Source: Prevotella sp. CAG:891 (GTDB lineage: Bacteria > Bacteroidota > Bacteroidia > Bacteroidales > Bacteroidaceae). Taken from it: a DNA stretch of 24,151 nucleotides. Made by a program: the position numbers and the translations under genes. The notes under the pieces were generated by a model that saw nothing but the letters and a program-made list of their open reading frames with translations, did not search any database and was not told the DNA's origin. The stretch spans positions 1 to 24,151 of the forward strand of contig FR901684.1 in NCBI GenBank assembly GCA_000437675.1. Direction: 5' to 3'. Below are positions 8,138 through 16,514 of this stretch, piece by piece. The first letter of the stretch is position 1. Each line of letters starts with the position of its first letter.

Positions 8138-9250
8138 TTACATTTCAGCTTCTTTCAATCGTTCAGCATTTTCAGCAACGATTAAATGGTCTATACAATC
8201 TTGTATGTCACCATCCATGAAAGCTTGAAGATTGTAAATTGTATAGTTGATTCGATGGTCTGTAATTCGTCCCTGAGGGAAATTGTAGGTTCTAATTTTT
8301 GCAGAACGGTCACCTGTTGAAACAAGCGTTTTTCGTCGGCTAGCTATATCATCCACATACTTTTGGTGCTCTTTATCATAAATGAAAGTACGCAAACGAG
8401 CCAAAGCACGTTCTTTATTTTTGGGCTGATCGCGCGTTTCTGTACATTCAATCAGAATTTCTTCAACAACACCTGTTAATGGATTTTTCCAATTATATCG
8501 AAGACGAACACCAGACTCTACTTTGTTTACATTCTGACCACCGGCACCACTTGAACGGAAAGTATCCCATTTGATTTCACCTTCGTTAATCACAACGTCA
8601 AAGGCTTCTGCTTCTGGTAAAACAGCAACCGTGGCAGCTGATGTATGCACGCGCCCTTGTGTTTCGGTAGCAGGTACTCTTTGAACACGGTGAACGCCAC
8701 TTTCATATTTAAGAGTACCATAAACATCTGCTCCTGTCACAGAACATACGATTTCCTTAAAACCGCCTGCTGCTCCTTCACTGGCACTCGATACCTCTAG
8801 TTTCCAACCTTTACGTTCACAGTACTTAGTGTACATTCTGAATAAATCACCAGCAAACAAAGCTGCCTCATCACCACCTGTACCTCCCCGAATCTCCAAA
8901 ATTGCATTTTTGGAATCTTCAGGATCTTTGGGTACAAGCATCAACTTAATATTCTCTTCTAGTTCAGGAATGCATTTTTCACAATTTGCCACCTCTTCAC
9001 GAGCCATTTCCTTCATGTCAGGATCTGTTTCGGTGAGAAGCATATTCTTACTTTCAGTTAAGTTAGAAAGAAGGTTAGCATATTCTTTTCGTGCATTCAT
9101 CAGATCTTCCAAATCTTTGTATTCCTTGGTTAATCTAACATAGCGTTGTTGGTCGGCAATAACAGAAGGGTCTGTAATAAGGGTTGAAACCTCTTCAAAA
9201 CGAGCAACTAAGCCATTCAATTTATCTAATAATGAGTTATTTTCTGCCAT
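8138..9250 (-). CDS. prfA: Peptide chain release factor 1
   Basis: RF1 recognises UAA and UAG in the ribosomal A site and triggers peptide release. Starting at the ATG at 9248-9250 (MAENNSLL) gives 370 residues, the usual RF1 size. An upstream in-frame ATG at 9304 would add 18 hydrophobic residues foreign to the family and would lie in the hairpin region, so I reject it. The codon-recognition tripeptide is P193-A194-T195 (PxT), which marks RF1 and not RF2 (SPF). The peptidyl-hydrolysis GGQ is at 237-239 in GAGGQN. The N-terminal helical domain covers about 1-110. It lies between purM and the mltF-like gene. Confidence 0.96.
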   Translation of the reverse strand: MAENNSLLDKLNGLVARFEEVSTLITDPSVIADQQRYVRLTKEYKDLEDLMNARKEYANLLSNLTESKNMLLTETDPDMKEMAREEVANCEKCIPELEENIKLMLVPKDPEDSKNAILEIRGGTGGDEAALFAGDLFRMYTKYCERKGWKLEVSSASEGAAGGFKEIVCSVTGADVYGTLKYESGVHRVQRVPATETQGRVHTSAATVAVLPEAEAFDVVINEGEIKWDTFRSSGAGGQNVNKVESGVRLRYNWKNPLTGVVEEILIECTETRDQPKNKERALARLRTFIYDKEHQKYVDDIASRRKTLVSTGDRSAKIRTYNFPQGRITDHRINYTIYNLQAFMDGDIQDCIDHLIVAENAERLKEAEM

Positions 9251-9293
9251 TTGTACGAAATTTGCGTGTAACGCTAAAAGCAAGATAAAGATA

Positions 9294-9337
9294 GCAAGTT
9301 CCATGCACGAAGTTAATAAACTCGTAGTGGAACTTGC
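9294..9337 (-). terminator. Hairpin between purM and prfA, probable terminator or attenuator
   Basis: GCAAGTTCCA (9294-9303) and TGGAACTTGC (9328-9337) are perfect complements, with a further ACGA/TCGT pairing inside. Read on the minus strand, the stem is followed by TATCTTTATCTTGCTTTT, T-rich but interrupted. It would end transcripts from purM about 40 bases before prfA. The same T-rich stretch contains a near match (TATCTTTA) to the -7 promoter box, so prfA may restart transcription here. Confidence 0.5.
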
Positions 9338-9366
9338 CTTATTTAAGATTGTAGGATATAGCTGGA

Positions 9367-10539
9367 TTAGTAATTGAATTCGCCAAATTCGCTGCGAATC
9401 GTCAACGAACGAGCACCTTCCTCAATGTGTCCAACTACTTGAGCGTCAATGTTGAAACTCTTAGAAATTTCAATGATGCGGTCGGCATTTTCCGGTGATA
9501 CATATACTTCTAAGCGATGTCCCATATTAAATACCTTATACATTTCTGCCCAATCGGTGCCACTTTCTTCAGCAATTGCTTTAAACAAAGGGGGTACAGG
9601 AAACATGTTGTCTTTAATTACGCGGCAATTTTCACCTACGAAATGAAGAACCTTGGTTTGTGCACCACCAGTACAATGTACCATACCATGAATATCCTTG
9701 CGCATTTCATCCAAGATTTTCTTAACGACAGGAGCATACGTACGAGTGGGGGATAGTACCAATTTTCCGGCATTGACAGGTGCACCATCAACAGAATCAG
9801 TCAGTTTGTAACTACCACTATACACTAATTCTTCAGGTACAGCTTTGTCGAAACTTTCCGGATATTTTTCAGCCAAATACTTTGAGAAAACGTCATGGCG
9901 TGCCGAGGTAAGTCCATTAGATCCCATGCCACCATTGTATTCCTTTTCATAGGTTGCCTGACCGCATGAAGAAAGACCAACAATGACGTCTCCCGGGCGA
10001 ATGTTCGCATTATCGATTACATCAGAACGTTTCATTCTACAAGTAACCGTAGAGTCTACAATAATTGTACGTACCAAATCGCCCACATCAGCAGTTTCTC
10101 CGCCAGTAGCGTAGATACCAACACCCATGTCTCGCATTTGCTGCAACAATTCATCAGTGCCATTGATAATAGCTGAAATCACTTCACCAGGAATCAACAT
10201 CTTATTGCGGCCAATGGTTGAGCTAACAAGAATATTGTCAACTGCACCAACGCACAACAAGTCATCGGTATTCATGATAAGAGCATCTTGTGCAATACCT
10301 TTCCATACAGACAAGTCACCTGTTTCTTTCCAATACATGTAGGCCAAGCTTGACTTTGTGCCTGCACCATCAGCATGCATAATATTGCAGTACTCAGGAT
10401 CTCCTCCTAATATATCAGGGATAATTTTGCAGAATGCTTGAGGAAAAATCCCCTTGTCTATATTCTTAATGGCATTGTGCACATCTTCTTTCATGGCAGA
10501 AACGCCACGCATCATGTATCGTTGTTTGCTATCCATCAT
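9367..10539 (-). CDS. purM: Phosphoribosylformylglycinamidine cyclo-ligase (AIR synthetase)
   Basis: PurM closes the imidazole ring of aminoimidazole ribotide with ATP in purine synthesis. The 390-residue protein is the longer Bacteroidetes form (E. coli 345). Family features include MRGVSAMKEDV near the N-terminus, HADGAGTKSS with the conserved Asp-Gly-x-Gly-Thr-Lys, NTDDLLCVGA, the TGGETADVGD nucleotide-binding motif, and GLSSCGQATYE. Two adjacent ATGs begin the protein; either start is acceptable. It lies 45 bp after lemA and 116 bp before prfA, with a hairpin in the second gap. I see no lesion. Confidence 0.93.
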   Translation of the reverse strand: MMDSKQRYMMRGVSAMKEDVHNAIKNIDKGIFPQAFCKIIPDILGGDPEYCNIMHADGAGTKSSLAYMYWKETGDLSVWKGIAQDALIMNTDDLLCVGAVDNILVSSTIGRNKMLIPGEVISAIINGTDELLQQMRDMGVGIYATGGETADVGDLVRTIIVDSTVTCRMKRSDVIDNANIRPGDVIVGLSSCGQATYEKEYNGGMGSNGLTSARHDVFSKYLAEKYPESFDKAVPEELVYSGSYKLTDSVDGAPVNAGKLVLSPTRTYAPVVKKILDEMRKDIHGMVHCTGGAQTKVLHFVGENCRVIKDNMFPVPPLFKAIAEESGTDWAEMYKVFNMGHRLEVYVSPENADRIIEISKSFNIDAQVVGHIEEGARSLTIRSEFGEFNY

Positions 10540-10584
10540 TTTGATATTGGGGTGTTGATACGGTTATTTTGTAATTTTATTGTT

Positions 10585-11175
10585 TTAGAATTCTACCTTT
10601 GGACTTGATTGAGCCGAAGCATCTGCTTGAAAAGCAGCCTTTTTCTCAAAACCAAAAACGCCTGCGACGATATTTCCAGGGAACCGACGAACGCTTACGT
10701 TATACTCTTTTACAATCAGATTGTATTGAAGCCGACTTTCATTGATTCTGTTTTCTGTACCTTCAAGCTGTGCCTGCAACTCAGAAAACTGTTCATTAGC
10801 CTTAAGCGTAGGATATTGTTCGGTAATACGCATCAGTTTTCCAAGTGCAACGGACAACTGACCTTGCGCATTTTGAATTTCTTGAATTTTTTGAGGAGTC
10901 AGTTCATCTGCGCTAACAGTTAATTGTGTTGCTTTGGCACGAGCTGCAATCACATTTTCCAACGTACTACTCTCGTGTTTTGCATACCCCTTGACAGTAC
11001 TTACTAAATTCGGAATTAAGTCAGCTCTACGTTGATACTGAGCTTGAAGGTTACCCCAAGCAGTTGAAACTGATTCATCTTTTGCAACTAAACCATTATA
11101 AGTAGTCAATGTTCCGCCTACCAGACACAGAATAAAAATGCCTACCGCAAGAAGTGAAATTGTTCCTTTTGACAT
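10585..11175 (-). CDS. lemA: LemA family membrane protein
   Basis: A 196-residue protein with one N-terminal transmembrane helix (about 6-26) and a long helical body, the LemA family plan. The motif around YNGLVAKDESV, WGNLQAQYQRRADLIPNL and VKGYAKHE is typical, as is the tail RFPGNIVAGVFGFEKKAAF. LemA proteins are common membrane-anchored helical-bundle proteins whose exact function is not settled. Their genes often sit next to TPM-domain genes, as here: the TPM gene lies 61 bp upstream on the same strand. The pair probably works together at the inner membrane. Confidence 0.92.
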   Translation of the reverse strand: MSKGTISLLAVGIFILCLVGGTLTTYNGLVAKDESVSTAWGNLQAQYQRRADLIPNLVSTVKGYAKHESSTLENVIAARAKATQLTVSADELTPQKIQEIQNAQGQLSVALGKLMRITEQYPTLKANEQFSELQAQLEGTENRINESRLQYNLIVKEYNVSVRRFPGNIVAGVFGFEKKAAFQADASAQSSPKVEF

Positions 11176-11236
11176 AATTTTGATTATAGTTTTAGTTGAT
11201 AAATGTATTCTTTAAAGTTGATTATTAGCGATAATA

Positions 11237-12187
11237 TTAAAATCTTCCACCGCTACCTCCTCCACCGAAGCTTCCACCTCCGAAGGAACCACCTATTGGA
11301 CCCTGAAAACCTCCGCTACCACCCATTGGCATTCCTATGAAGGGTGGCAGGACAGAACCTCCAGAATTAAAGTCATCCTCGTGGATTTTATTTGTTTCGT
11401 ATCCACAGCGAGGACATCTGTATATTGTACGGATGCACCACTGATTAGTTCCGGAAATACGAAACCTATTGCGGCTAGCAATACGCAGTTGCGCATGTTT
11501 ACATTTAGGACATTGATTCTTTTCGCTTATTACTACTGCAAAAAACACCAAACCACCACACACAATCAATGCAATAGCCAAGCCTAAAACAGCACTCATA
11601 GAGTCAGGCTCATTCGCATCCGCTGCTTTCAATGAGGTATCTTTTTTTATGTAACCCTCGATAGCTGTTACGGTTTTTATGATGGCTGCATCCCAGTTAC
11701 GCTGCTTTAATTCAGGCAACATGTATCGATTTTGAATTCTTCTGCATATAGCATCAGGAAGTGTAGCTTCTAACCCATTACCTGTGAGTATTTGATAACT
11801 TCTATCTTCCGTAGCCAACACAATGATTAAACCGGTACGTTGTGATTTGGAGCCAACCCCATATTTGCGCGCGATATTCATGCCAAACTGGTAAGGATCA
11901 TCACCTTCAATTTGCTTTACAACAGCAACGACCGTTTCAATACCTTTTTCTTTTTCCAGAGAATACAGCATTTTATCAACAGTCATTACAGCTTGCGAAG
12001 AAAGAACGCCATCTGGATTGCTTACATATTTTCGTTCATCGCTAAGATGTGGCATAGGAAGACTTTCTGCGTTCCATTTATGAGCAAACATAAGGCAAGG
12101 AATGCAGAATGACAGTAAAAGTAATAGGATAGTATATCTACATAGATATGCTGGAAACCAATATTTTTTATCGAAATATTTATTCAT
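11237..12187 (-). CDS. TPM-domain (YgcG-like) membrane protein with zinc ribbon and Gly-rich tail
   Basis: This 316-residue protein has a hydrophobic N-terminal signal or anchor (about 17-35) and a TPM domain (about 52-182) that begins YVSNPDGVLS and contains LATEDRSYQILTGNGLE. A second transmembrane helix follows (about 198-220). After it comes a short zinc ribbon with C226-x2-C229 and C258-x2-C261, then a Gly/Ser-rich tail ending GGGGSGGRF. TPM and the Gly-rich end are standard for the YgcG/TPM_phosphatase family; the ribbon lies on the far side of the second helix from the TPM domain. The family's activity is uncertain. It is the first gene of the minus-strand run and lies 61 bp before lemA. 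A good promoter lies at 12252-12283. Confidence 0.88.
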   Translation of the reverse strand: MNKYFDKKYWFPAYLCRYTILLLLLSFCIPCLMFAHKWNAESLPMPHLSDERKYVSNPDGVLSSQAVMTVDKMLYSLEKEKGIETVVAVVKQIEGDDPYQFGMNIARKYGVGSKSQRTGLIIVLATEDRSYQILTGNGLEATLPDAICRRIQNRYMLPELKQRNWDAAIIKTVTAIEGYIKKDTSLKAADANEPDSMSAVLGLAIALIVCGGLVFFAVVISEKNQCPKCKHAQLRIASRNRFRISGTNQWCIRTIYRCPRCGYETNKIHEDDFNSGGSVLPPFIGMPMGGSGGFQGPIGGSFGGGSFGGGGSGGRF

Positions 12188-12251
12188 ATTAAACCAAGGA
12201 TAAGTACCACTTGTAAATGCAAATATATGATATTAGTTATACCTACTAATG

Positions 12252-12283
12252 CAAAGTTAACGCAAATAGAATATAATGCCAAA
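12252..12283 (-). promoter_or_regulatory. Promoter of the TPM-lemA operon
   Basis: On the minus strand, TTTG (12280-12283), 20 bp, then TAACTTTG (12252-12259) fits the Bacteroidetes promoter consensus. The expected start near 12245 gives a leader of about 58 bases. A second -7-like box, TATATTTG at 12220-12227, is closer to the gene but has no well-placed -33 partner. Confidence 0.6.
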
Positions 12284-12685
12284 ATTTTGAGCGATTTTAT
12301 GCACTCAGTCGCAGTATATCTGAAGTTATAACCCATTATCTCATCCATATAAAGCCAACTCTATTTGCCCAAAACATTGTTTTTTTAGATGATTTTTAAG
12401 TAATGGACGTATATTTAAGAAACACATCAAGCAAACCATCAGCTTCATATAAATGATGCAAGCAATAAGTTCATAATTTACGCGAATAGATAAAATGTAA
12501 CACATTGAATATCATTACATTTATGACTACCCATATATAAATCAGCGTATCCAACATACTTGCGTAATTCCTTCATTAAACAGTGTCTTCATCTACGTCA
12601 AGTGTTAAAAAGCTTCGTTCATTAAAAGTTAAAACATATTATTTTCTACTAGTGCGTCAATCTATGTTTTTCATGGACTTGAACT

Positions 12686-12806
12686 ATTTCCCAACTTGTG
12701 GATAAAAATTACTCCGAAATTGTTCGAATTAGTTCCGAGCTTGTTGAAATTAGTTCCGAGCTAGTTCAATTTTTCTCCAAGCTAGTTTTTACAATTCCGA
12801 AACAAA
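12686..12806 (+). repeat. Degenerate 21-bp tandem repeat encoding heptads
   Basis: TCC-anchored units recur at 12713, 12734, 12755 and 12776 with an exact 21-bp step, then at 12796 with a 20-bp step; a weaker unit lies at 12689. The best copies read AGTTCCGAGCTTGTTGAAATT and variants. In one frame (GTG at 12698, stop at 12908-12910, 70 codons) they encode heptads such as ISSELVE, which would form an amphipathic helix. The flanking codons look non-coding, so I list a repeat and not a gene. I have the impression that such SSELVE heptads recur in small hypothetical proteins of Bacteroidetes; this is unchecked memory. Confidence 0.5.
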
Positions 12807-13119
12807 TTGAATACCAGGTCTTTCAAAGAATACATAATCACGGAATTCAGAACGCTTATATCATACATTATTCAAGAGATACACATACTTTAATTATTCG
12901 CATTTGTTAAATACTAAATATATATCTTTGCTCAAATTGTTAAAAATATAAGGCAGTCATTTTCTTGTTTCCTTCAGTTTACTAGATGTGCAAATTATGT
13001 GAGTGTATATTGTATGAAAGACAGTTGTTTTGTCGAATCAATTTGCTAAGATGAATTACAGTTCGATATGAGGAAAACCCTAATATAGGATTTTACTTAC
13101 AGCAGATGCCATGCAAAAT

Positions 13120-13150
13120 TTTGCTGATAACAAAATAATAAGTAATTTTG
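13120..13150 (+). promoter_or_regulatory. Promoter of pheT
   Basis: TTTG (13120-13123), 19 bp, TAATTTTG (13143-13150): an excellent Bacteroidetes promoter, giving a leader of about 26 bases to the pheT start. The -33 box lies inside a perfect palindrome GCAAAATTTTGC (13113-13124), which could be a repressor site or chance. Confidence 0.7.
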
Positions 13151-13182
13151 CGGTAAATAATTTGCACTTATTGTAAAGCGAT

Positions 13183-15648
13183 ATGAATATATCTTTTAAA
13201 TGGCTGAAGGAATATGTCGACTTCGATATGACTCCGCAGGAAGTTGCCGATGCATTAACCAGTATCGGTCTTGAAGTTGGTAGTGTTGAAGAAGTTCAAG
13301 CCATCAAAGGAGGTCTTGAAGGCCTCGTAGTAGGACACGTGCTTACCTGTGAGCCACATCCTGATAGTGACCACATGCACGTATGTACAGTAGATTTGGG
13401 TGAAGATACTCCTTCACAAATCGTATGTGGTGCACCTAATGTAGCAGCAGGTCAAAAAGTAATTGTAGCTACTTTAGGTACTAAGTTATATGATGGAGAT
13501 AACTGCTTTACCATTAAACGCTCAAAATTGCGTGGCGTTGAAAGTTTAGGAATGATTTGTGCCGAGGATGAAATCGGTGTAGGTCATAGCCATGATGGTA
13601 TCATAGTTCTCCCCGAAGACACACAAGTTGGCTTAAAAGCTGCAGAGTACTATGGTTTAGAAAGTGACTTCGTAATTGAAGTTGATATTACTCCCAACAG
13701 ATCGGATGCTTGTTCGCACTATGGTGTTGCACGAGATTTCTATGCTTGGTTGGTACGTAATGGATACAAAACCGCTTTGCACAAAATGGATGTTTCTGAG
13801 TTCAAAGTAGATTCACACGACTTGGAGGTGGACATTGAAGTTCAGAATACTGAAGCTTGTCCTCGCTATTGTGCAGTTACGATCAGGGGATGCGAAGTCA
13901 AGGAAAGTCCAGAATGGTTAAAGAACAAACTGACGACTATAGGTTTACGTCCTATCAATAATATAGTAGACATTACTAACTATGTAATGATGGCCTATGG
14001 ACAACCGCTCCACTGCTTTGACGTGGATATGGTCGAAGGTTCTAAGGTTGTGGTTAAAACCATGCCCGAGGGTACTAAGTTCGTTACACTTGATGGTGAA
14101 GAACACATCTTGTCAGAACGCGACTTGGCTATTTGCAATGAAAAAGAGCCTATGTGTATTGCTGGAGTATTCGGTGGACGTGGTTCTGGTACTTATGAAA
14201 CTACAACCAATGTTTTGTTGGAAAGTGCCTATTTCCATCCTACTTGGATTCGTAAAAGCGCAAGACGCCATGGCTTAAATACTGATGCTTCATTCCGATT
14301 CGAACGTGGTATTGATCCTGACGGACAAATTTACGCACTTAAAGTAGCTGCTTTGCTGGTAAAGGAATTAGCAGGTGGCGAAATATCAATGGATATAAAG
14401 GACGTAAAACAGTCTGACTTGATTAACGAATTTGAAGTTTCTATTGAATATAAATATATTCATGACTTAATCGGAAAGACTATACCTACCGAGGTTATTA
14501 AAGAAATTGTGACTTCGCTTGAAATGAAAGTCATGAGCGAAACTGAGGAAGGCTTAACACTGAAGGTTCCTGCATACAGAGTAGATGTACAACGTCCTTG
14601 TGATGTTGTTGAAGATATTCTGCGTATCTATGGATATAATAATGTGGAAATCCCTACATCTGTCAAATCAAGTCTTACGATTAAAGGTGATGTTGATCGT
14701 TCAATCAAGTTAGAGAATCTGATAGCAGAGCAATTAGTGGGTGAAGGATTCCATGAAATCCTTAACAATTCTCTCACGAAAGAGGCATACTATACAGACT
14801 TGAAGCTCTACGCTGCCGATCGTTTGGTTCACGTGCTCAACCCTTTAAGTTCCGATTTAAATGTCATGCGCCAATCTCTCCTTTTGGGAGGTTTGGAAAG
14901 CATCGCTCACAATGTAAATCGCAAGAACGCAAATTTGCGTTTCTTCGAAATGGGTAATTGCTATTATTTCGATGCTGATAAACGCAACCCTGAACATGTA
15001 CTAGCCGCTTATTCAGAAGCACAGTTCTTAGGTTTGTGGATTACTGGTAAACGAGTAGAAGGTTCTTGGGCTCATGCAGACGAAGCATCAAGCATTTATG
15101 AACTGAAGGCTTACGTAGCAAACATTTTAAAACGTTTGGGTTGTGAATTAGGTGGCTTGAAAATCGTTGGCGGTGAAAATGATATCTTTGCCAAAAGCTT
15201 GGCCATTACCGATCGTAATGGAAAGTGCTTGGTAGAATTGGGTCTTGTTGCAAAAAAATTATTAGCCCAATTAGACATCGAACAAGAGGTTTATTACGCT
15301 GAAATCAACTGGACTCTTCTGATGAAGAAGATAAAGAAAAATGTAGTTTCTTTCCGCGAAATCTCAAAATTCCCTGCTGTAAGTCGCGACCTTGCGTTGC
15401 TCGTTGATAAGTCTGTAGAGTTTGCTGAAATTGAAAAAATCGCTTATGCATCAGAAAAGAAACTTCTCAAGCGAGTAGATTTGTTTGATGTATATGAAGG
15501 CAAGAATCTGGAAGCAGGCAAAAAGAGTTATGCTGTAAACTTTGTTCTGCAGGATGAAACTAAGACAATGAACGATAAGCAAACTGAATCGATAATGAAG
15601 AAAATCATTACCAATTTAGAAAAACAGCTTAACGCTAAATTGCGCTAA
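13183..15648 (+). CDS. pheT: Phenylalanyl-tRNA synthetase beta subunit
   Basis: PheT pairs with PheS in the alpha2-beta2 enzyme that charges tRNA-Phe. At 821 residues it is full length for Bacteroidetes. Domains in order: N-terminal B1 (starts MNISFKWLKEYV), an EMAP/tRNA-binding OB fold (about 45-150, with EPHPDSDHMHVCTVD), the B3/B4 editing region (about 210-400, with SARRHGLNTDASFRFERG), B5 (about 410-480), the inactive synthetase core, and a C-terminal anticodon-binding FDX-ACB domain (about 728-820, starting FREISKFPAVSRDLALL). pheS is not adjacent in this window, which is common in this phylum. It has its own promoter and is followed by a long hairpin before yebC. Confidence 0.97.
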   Translation: MNISFKWLKEYVDFDMTPQEVADALTSIGLEVGSVEEVQAIKGGLEGLVVGHVLTCEPHPDSDHMHVCTVDLGEDTPSQIVCGAPNVAAGQKVIVATLGTKLYDGDNCFTIKRSKLRGVESLGMICAEDEIGVGHSHDGIIVLPEDTQVGLKAAEYYGLESDFVIEVDITPNRSDACSHYGVARDFYAWLVRNGYKTALHKMDVSEFKVDSHDLEVDIEVQNTEACPRYCAVTIRGCEVKESPEWLKNKLTTIGLRPINNIVDITNYVMMAYGQPLHCFDVDMVEGSKVVVKTMPEGTKFVTLDGEEHILSERDLAICNEKEPMCIAGVFGGRGSGTYETTTNVLLESAYFHPTWIRKSARRHGLNTDASFRFERGIDPDGQIYALKVAALLVKELAGGEISMDIKDVKQSDLINEFEVSIEYKYIHDLIGKTIPTEVIKEIVTSLEMKVMSETEEGLTLKVPAYRVDVQRPCDVVEDILRIYGYNNVEIPTSVKSSLTIKGDVDRSIKLENLIAEQLVGEGFHEILNNSLTKEAYYTDLKLYAADRLVHVLNPLSSDLNVMRQSLLLGGLESIAHNVNRKNANLRFFEMGNCYYFDADKRNPEHVLAAYSEAQFLGLWITGKRVEGSWAHADEASSIYELKAYVANILKRLGCELGGLKIVGGENDIFAKSLAITDRNGKCLVELGLVAKKLLAQLDIEQEVYYAEINWTLLMKKIKKNVVSFREISKFPAVSRDLALLVDKSVEFAEIEKIAYASEKKLLKRVDLFDVYEGKNLEAGKKSYAVNFVLQDETKTMNDKQTESIMKKIITNLEKQLNAKLR

Positions 15649-15659
15649 TTCATTAGACA

Positions 15660-15704
15660 ATTGCTTAAGGTTTGATGTATGCAAAGCATCGAACTTTAAG
15701 CAAT
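15660..15704 (+). terminator. Long hairpin between pheT and yebC
   Basis: An 18-bp stem (15660-15677 with 15687-15704, two G-U pairs as RNA) surrounds a 9-base loop TATGCAAAG. The next bases, GACCTATAAACAAG, contain no U-tract, so classic intrinsic termination is doubtful. It lies 12 bases after the pheT stop and 45 before yebC. It may protect the pheT mRNA 3' end, mark an RNA-processing site, or reduce readthrough into yebC. Confidence 0.5.
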
Positions 15705-15749
15705 GACCTATAAACAAGAATAAAAAAACTCCATTAAAATACATAATCC

Positions 15750-16481
15750 ATGGGAAGAGCTTTTGAATATAGAAAAGCAGCAAAAATGAAAAGATGGGGT
15801 CACATGGCCCGTACGTTTACGAAACTGGGTAAACAAATCGCAGTAGCGGTTAAGGCTGGTGGTCCGGAACCTGAAAACAACCCGACATTGCGTGCACTCA
15901 TTGCTACCTGTAAGCGTGAAAATATGCCCAAAGATAATATCGAGCGCGCTATTAAAAATGCAATGGGTAAGGATCAAAGCGAATACAAGACAATGACTTA
16001 TGAAGGTTATGGCCCTCATGGTGTTGCTATTTTCGTTGACACTCTCACTGATAATGCAACTCGTACTGTCGGTGATGTACGTTCGGTTTTCAATAAATTC
16101 AATGGAAACTTAGGTACTATGGGGTCATTGGCATTTCTCTTTGATCATAAATGCGTTTTCTCTTTCAAGAAGAAAGATGGCATTGATATGGACGAATTGA
16201 TTCTTGATCTTATCGATTATGGAGTAGAGGATGAATTCGACGAAGATGAGGAAGAAGGCAGTGTTACCATCTATGGTGATCCCAAATGCTTTGGTCAGAT
16301 TCAAAAACATTTAGAAGAGAACGGATTTGAGGTTATTGGTGCTGAATTTACTTATATTCCAAACGACCTCAAAGATGTAACGCCTGAAGAACGCGAAAGC
16401 ATTGATAAAATGGTTGAGCGTTTGGAGGAGTTTGATGACGTCCAAACTGTTTATACGAATATGAAACCTGCTGAAGATTAA
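15750..16481 (+). CDS. yebC: YebC/PmpR family protein (TACO1-like)
   Basis: A 243-residue member of the YebC/PmpR/TACO1 family. Conserved features: MGRAFEYRKA at the start, RTFTKLGKQIAVAVKAGG, NPTLRALIATCKRENMPKDN, YEGYGPHGVAIFVD, TDNATRT and NKFNGNLGTMGSLAFLF. Members were annotated as transcription regulators. Work on TACO1 and YebC points to a ribosome-associated role helping translation through difficult, for example proline-rich, stretches. Length and motifs are normal. It lies 101 bp after pheT with a hairpin between. No clear promoter is visible in the gap, so cotranscription is likely. Confidence 0.95.
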   Translation: MGRAFEYRKAAKMKRWGHMARTFTKLGKQIAVAVKAGGPEPENNPTLRALIATCKRENMPKDNIERAIKNAMGKDQSEYKTMTYEGYGPHGVAIFVDTLTDNATRTVGDVRSVFNKFNGNLGTMGSLAFLFDHKCVFSFKKKDGIDMDELILDLIDYGVEDEFDEDEEEGSVTIYGDPKCFGQIQKHLEENGFEVIGAEFTYIPNDLKDVTPEERESIDKMVERLEEFDDVQTVYTNMKPAED

Positions 16482-16514
16482 AAGGCATTTTAATTAGGTG
16501 TTCAAAATTATTTG

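Larger units (their letters stand above)
12188..13182. other. 1-kb divergent intergenic region
   Basis: No convincing gene is present between the TPM gene (leftward) and pheT (rightward). Contents: a leftward promoter (12252-12283), an 8-bp dyad AAATGTAA/TTACATTT (12493-12500 and 12515-12522), a degenerate 21-bp tandem repeat (12686-12806) inside a doubtful 70-codon frame, a possible rightward promoter (-7 box TATCTTTG at 12923-12930) and the pheT promoter (13120-13150). The rest is AT-rich with no structure I can support. I found no tRNA. Confidence 0.6.

Noticed and set aside
9251..9304. Longer prfA start at 9304
   Set aside because: The extra 18 hydrophobic residues are foreign to RF1 and the DNA there forms a hairpin; MAENNSLL at 9250 gives the normal length.
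12698..12910. 70-codon frame called as a gene
   Set aside because: GTG start, no clear ribosome-binding or family evidence; the openness is largely due to the 21-bp repeat.
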